DNA of 64,000 nucleotides from Heterocephalus glaber. Its lineage: Eukaryota; Chordata; Mammalia; Rodentia; Bathyergidae. Where the stretch lies: the NCBI RefSeq assembly GCF_000247695.1, contig NW_004624734.1, forward strand, positions 39,971,823-40,035,822, in the 5' to 3' direction. Positions within the stretch are counted from its first letter, which is position 1, and the number at the start of each line of letters is the position of its first letter. The notes below the pieces were generated by a model that worked only from the letters and a program-made list of their open reading frames with translations, had not been told where the DNA came from and ran no database searches. Positions 60,142 through 64,000 of this stretch are shown here, in pieces. Position numbers and translations under genes: made by a program.

Positions 60142-60861
60142 ATAATTCTATGTTATTTCTATCAAATATAATACCTCTCATTTGTGTATATATTTTATGA
60201 TTAAATATATAAATATACGTGCATTGCATTGTTCTTTGACATTTAATATGAATTTTATTAGATTCCAGCAAAATGAATAGAAGGAATTAATAAAGACAAT
60301 ATTCAAAGATATAAAAATGAGAATTTTCCTGAATTGATGAAATTTGCAATTTCTTAATACTATATTTTCTGGGAAAGAATGGAAAAAGAAATATTAGTTA
60401 TGTAACCAATTCTGCTTGTTACTGCTGCACGGTCATGGATGTAAAAACTTTTGTTATTATTTGTTGTTGCTGTTGTTCCATGGAGGAATTTTAATCTCAG
60501 GGAACATAAAACATCAGATACTTCATTATTGCTACAAAAAATAAAAGTTTTTGTTTTTGAATACATATAGACAATGCTTTTTTCAAAAGTTAAGTAATAT
60601 TTAATTCTTATCAGGCTTCAAGTAAATAACCTTTGGTAGTAAACAGTAATAAAAGTTTATAGAATTGGGTATTGTTTGCCTGTAAGAACTTGGCATTTTA
60701 GACTACATAATCCCTTCCCAGCCCTTCCATTAGCCTTGAAGCATAACAGCTGTGCTTTTTTTTCATTAATAGGTACAAAATTACAGATGTAAAGTAGGAA
60801 GAGGTTCTAGTGTTCAATAGTACAGTAAGTTAACTATAACACTAACATAGTATATGAACAT
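60142..60861. other. AT-rich unique stretch
   Basis: Low-complexity A/T runs. No gene or clear repeat. Confidence 0.45.
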
Positions 60862-61400
60862 GATCAAAAATACAGTGAATTCTTAAATTCTTAAAAATCA
60901 TTATGGTAAAAGGTGTATTGCCGTTACTCCCCCTCAAAATACTCCTCTTCCCTTCAAACTTATCCCATTGCTCTTTCTGAAGCAGTTCTGGAAGTCCTCT
61001 TTCGGGAGTGTCTTCAGCTACACTATCATAGCTGCTCCAGGTCCTAAATTGATTCAAAGTATTTACCTTTCATGGTCATGTTGACTTTGGGGAAGAGCCA
61101 GAAGTTGTGTGGCACCAGATCTAGTGGGTAAGATGGATGAGGACACAGCGTAATGTTTTAGGAGCCTGCCTTTCCTTTGGTTGGCAGGCAGCAGAAGCAT
61201 TCACCATATTTTTGATCACCCCTCATGAAGATATGAAAGAAGACTTCCAGAACTGCTTCAGAAAGTGGTAAGAATGATGGGAAAAGTATGTCGGAGGAAA
61301 GTGGGGAGTACTTGGAAGGGGATTAATGGCAGGGTATCTTTTATTGTAATATATTTTTAAAATTTAAACTTCACCATATATTGTGATTGCAGCACATATA
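60862..61400 (-). mobile_element. Mariner relic with inverted duplicate of its 3' end
   Basis: The minus strand between about 61140 and 61065 encodes a decayed mariner motif, HPSYPLDLVPHNFWLFPK. A perfect 24-base inverted repeat lies at 60973-60996 and 61242-61265, and the inverted similarity runs outward for about 100 bases on each side. The second arm, read on the plus strand, is again the transposase C-terminal region. A terminal-repeat-like piece ('attcaccatatttttgatca') sits between the arms at 61199-61218. Frames are broken on both strands. Confidence 0.75.
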
Positions 61401-62330
61401 CTTCAAAATAGCAGTGAGGAGTTTGAATATTGTCACCACAAAGAAACACTAAATATTTGAGGTGACCAACTCATTAGGTTCATTCCATCATCCCTGTTGC
61501 TCTCACATATTGAGTCATTACACTGTACCCCATAAAATGTGTCAATTAAAAAAAAGTTATTTTTTCCTGGAAAACAATAACTTAGGCTTCCTAAGTGTGA
61601 ATTTGGGTTGTTCTTGTTTGGAAATGTTGTCTAAGCACAATGGAGTCACACTTGTAGAAAACAGATACTTAATCCAATCACAAGTTTTCTCTTCAAATCC
61701 TCAGAGACAATGAATGGCCTCTTTCCAGGCCTATCTCGGCTTTGCCCCACCCGCGGGCCTGGATGGAGAGTGGACAACAGTGGAGAGACTTGGGGAGCGT
61801 CGATGAAGATGTTAGTTTAAGCCAGCCTGCTCCTCATTGCCTAAGATCTTCTCCCTGGGTTTTTCCAGTTGGGGTTTGAGCATCAAGTCAGAAGAAGGGC
61901 ACTGAGAGGGGAAGGGAGCGGAAGAAAGACCAAGTCACGTCCACCCAAAGGCCTGAGAGAAAAAAGGCAACATGAGCGGAGGCCACAGGAGCAGGCTCAG
62001 CAGGCTGCTCCTCACTGCTCCTGCAGGCAGGGAGGGATCAGCCCCTTAACCTCCGAGCAATTACATTGGTCCCCAGGGCCGAGGGGCACAGTTACAGCAA
62101 ATGGAACCCCAGAGCTGCCAAAGTACAGCTTCTTTCTTCCCATTTCTTCCTAGAATCGAGTTTGGATATAGGTTTCTCTTGGATTCTATGAAATCCCAGG
62201 CATTTTGGTGAGGAATTCCCAACCTTTGTTACCTGTAAAATAAACAAAATCCAGCACTTCCCTTCCCCACTTCCTTAAAACGTTAGGGTTGTTTAAAACA
62301 GAATATTAACTCACAGAAGCACCCAGCGCA
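61400..62330. other. Unique stretch
   Basis: No gene or confident repeat recognised. The 94-residue Arg/Gln-rich frame at 61869-62153 matches nothing I know. Confidence 0.4.
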
Positions 62331-62460
62331 TCCCCATTTTTAAGGCCGGGCCACCTAGGCTCCAAGAAGCAAAGAAACACATTCAGGGACACACAGGCAG
62401 GAATGGAGATCAGGTCTCATTATCCTGCAAGGGCAGGTGCTTTGACCTCAGTTCCAGATA
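62330..62460 (-). repeat. MIR SINE fragment
   Basis: 'cattcagggacacacaggcagg' and 'gtgctttgacctcagttcc' in the reversed MIR order. Confidence 0.55.
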
Positions 62461-64000
62461 TTCACCTCGACGGAGAGGTGGGTGTGGCCTGCGGAGCCCT
62501 GAGCTTCCGCACACAGGATTTCATCCTAAGTGAATGACAAGCGCCTTCCGCAGCCCTGTCTCCGGGCAAGTGCTAGGAGGGGCTGAGGGACTACAGCAGG
62601 TGACCCCTTAGACCCTTCCAAGGGCCCGGGAGCGGGGAGAGAGGGCAGGCAGGGGCAGCGGGGCATCACAGGGCTGGCAGGAGTGAGGGGGAATGCTTAG
62701 GATGGGGTTGACACTGGGCTGTACACGTCACAGAAGCGCTGTGCTCACCGCAGCAGACGCTGTCAACCCTGAGTTTAAAGGTTTCTGTGTTCAGAGCCCA
62801 GGCACAAGTGTCTTTCCTTGAGGAAAAAAAAAAAAAAAAAAACCTTGCAAAGTTGGTTTTATTTGTCTTATAAAAGTATAAATACAAGGAAATCTGTAAG
62901 ATTAAAAACTAAGGATGAATACCATGAGACCCTGGCACAACTCAGTGGATACTGCCACAAAAGGTCTCGATGCAAGGCCTGCTGATTGACCGTCCTGGCA
63001 CGCTGTCAGACAGCCCATGTGGCCACGTCCCTCACCATCCACAGCTGCATGCCTCTCTGGGCTACACACAAGAGGACCTGTTGATCTGTCCCTCCCACAG
63101 GGGCTTGTCACAGCTTCCGGGGGCTAGTGTGGTCTCTGGGGAAGTGCCTGCCAGTTTCCTGGCTTTAGTCACCCTCCATTGTAGATGAGTATCTATCTCT
63201 GTACAATTAAAAGAGTTTGGTGGCTTCTGGCCCCCTTTTTCTGTTCTACAGGAGTGGGTATGGTCGTGGGGTTCTGGGAACCGCTATGGACCTGCTCTAG
63301 TCTTGCCTGTGTGCAAACACAAAAGCCTCAACGGGACCAGGGCCGACGGAAAGGGTTTGGCCAAGCCCCAAAGAAAATAAAAGGATTCAACCCCAAGGAA
63401 GCAGACAGTCCTGATTCCGGGCACACGAGGTAAATGCGGAATGGAAATCCAACTATTGCAGAGAGCGATTGCTCAGATGGAGCAAATGTGCTGTGAAATC
63501 AGCCCTCGGAAAATCATCTGGAGTTCATCTTAGTGAAATCCAAAAACAATAACTGCCTCCCCCAGCCTGCGCCGGAGGGGGCCTCAGGAGCTCCCCTTGT
63601 CAAAAGCCCGGAAAGCCGCTGCAGGAGCCCGGCCCTAGGTCTCCCAACTCTGCCCTTGTTTATTTACAAACCTGCCTTTCTTTCCCACCTCAGTTCATCC
63701 TTCAGCTCTGCCCCCCTTGGCCCCCTGGAGAGCTCGGAGCATCCATCATGCCTCTCACACTGCAGGCAGCAGAGACACACATAAAAAGAGAGGCCCTTAA
63801 CTCCATGCTACCTGGCACCAGGAGGCAAGCTGGAGCCTGCACGGTTGGAGGGAGGGCAGAGGGGCGCTGATGTGCCCCCAGAGTTCCTGCTCCTCAGGTG
63901 GGGGATAGGAAAGGGCAGCGGGGAGAGAGTGAGACGGGAGGTGCTGACATTTCCTAGAAAACAGAAGCCCTGAGCTGGATTTTGTGTATCACAGTGCACA
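62460..64000. other. Unique stretch to the window end
   Basis: An A run of about 19 is at 62824-62842. No supported gene; frames on both strands are short and unrecognised. Confidence 0.4.

Noticed and set aside
61385..61402. 'gcagcacatatact' resembling the start of U6 snRNA
   Set aside because: Only about 14 bases match; the following sequence does not continue as U6, and the stretch is at the end of the mariner relic.
1..64000. CRISPR arrays, bacterial operons, or a phage-type defence system
   Set aside because: No regularly spaced repeats, no dense gene packing and no recognisable bacterial proteins; the repeat content is clearly mammalian.

Overview
The window reads as non-coding DNA of a rodent nuclear genome, intergenic or deep intronic. 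I found no protein-coding gene that I can support. The open frames are short, unrelated to any family I recognise, often overlap on both strands, and many fall inside repeats. The lineage call rests on the repeats: short tRNA-derived ID SINEs with intact-looking A and B boxes, B1-ID fusion SINEs (MEN / B1-dID type), and ORR1/MT-like MaLR LTRs beside mammal-wide MIR, L2, MER5, MER20 and MLT elements. B1-ID fusions are known from squirrel-related and some other non-murid rodents, so this is a rodent but not mouse or rat. I cannot name the species.

Layout. 1-5500: L1 3' ends, an ID copy, a solo LTR and an inverted full-length MaLR element (3210-4807), then an L1 insertion with a 19-bp target duplication. 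5500-13000: MIRs, a MEN SINE, an LTR inserted into the edge of a palindromic mariner relic (7356-8227), an ID SINE and two more LTRs. 13000-20850: mostly unique, with an assembly gap at 17974-18073 whose two flanks repeat each other and a homeobox-motif-rich AT stretch near 20000-20260. 20850-31200: MEN, L1, ID and MER5A copies and a second full-length MaLR element (27319-29428) of the same family as the first but in opposite orientation. 31500-36850: old L1 fragments and an MLT1-like LTR. 37000-48000: mostly unique, with MER20, other hAT relics, a polypyrimidine tract, a MEN SINE carrying a U2 snRNA fragment, and two stretches that look like conserved regulatory DNA. 48000-54600: an hAT relic split by an ID SINE, an MST-like LTR, MIR and L2 fragments and a second gap. 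54600-64000: unique sequence with old L1 fragments, a 168-bp L1 insertion and a second palindromic mariner relic.

The most interesting objects are the perfect 35-nt U2 snRNA 5' fragment inserted without a poly-A tail inside a SINE (40665-40699), the two mariner relics that carry inverted copies of their own 3' end, and the false-looking assembly gap. The AT-rich unique stretches are candidates for distal enhancers, but conservation cannot be measured from one sequence.
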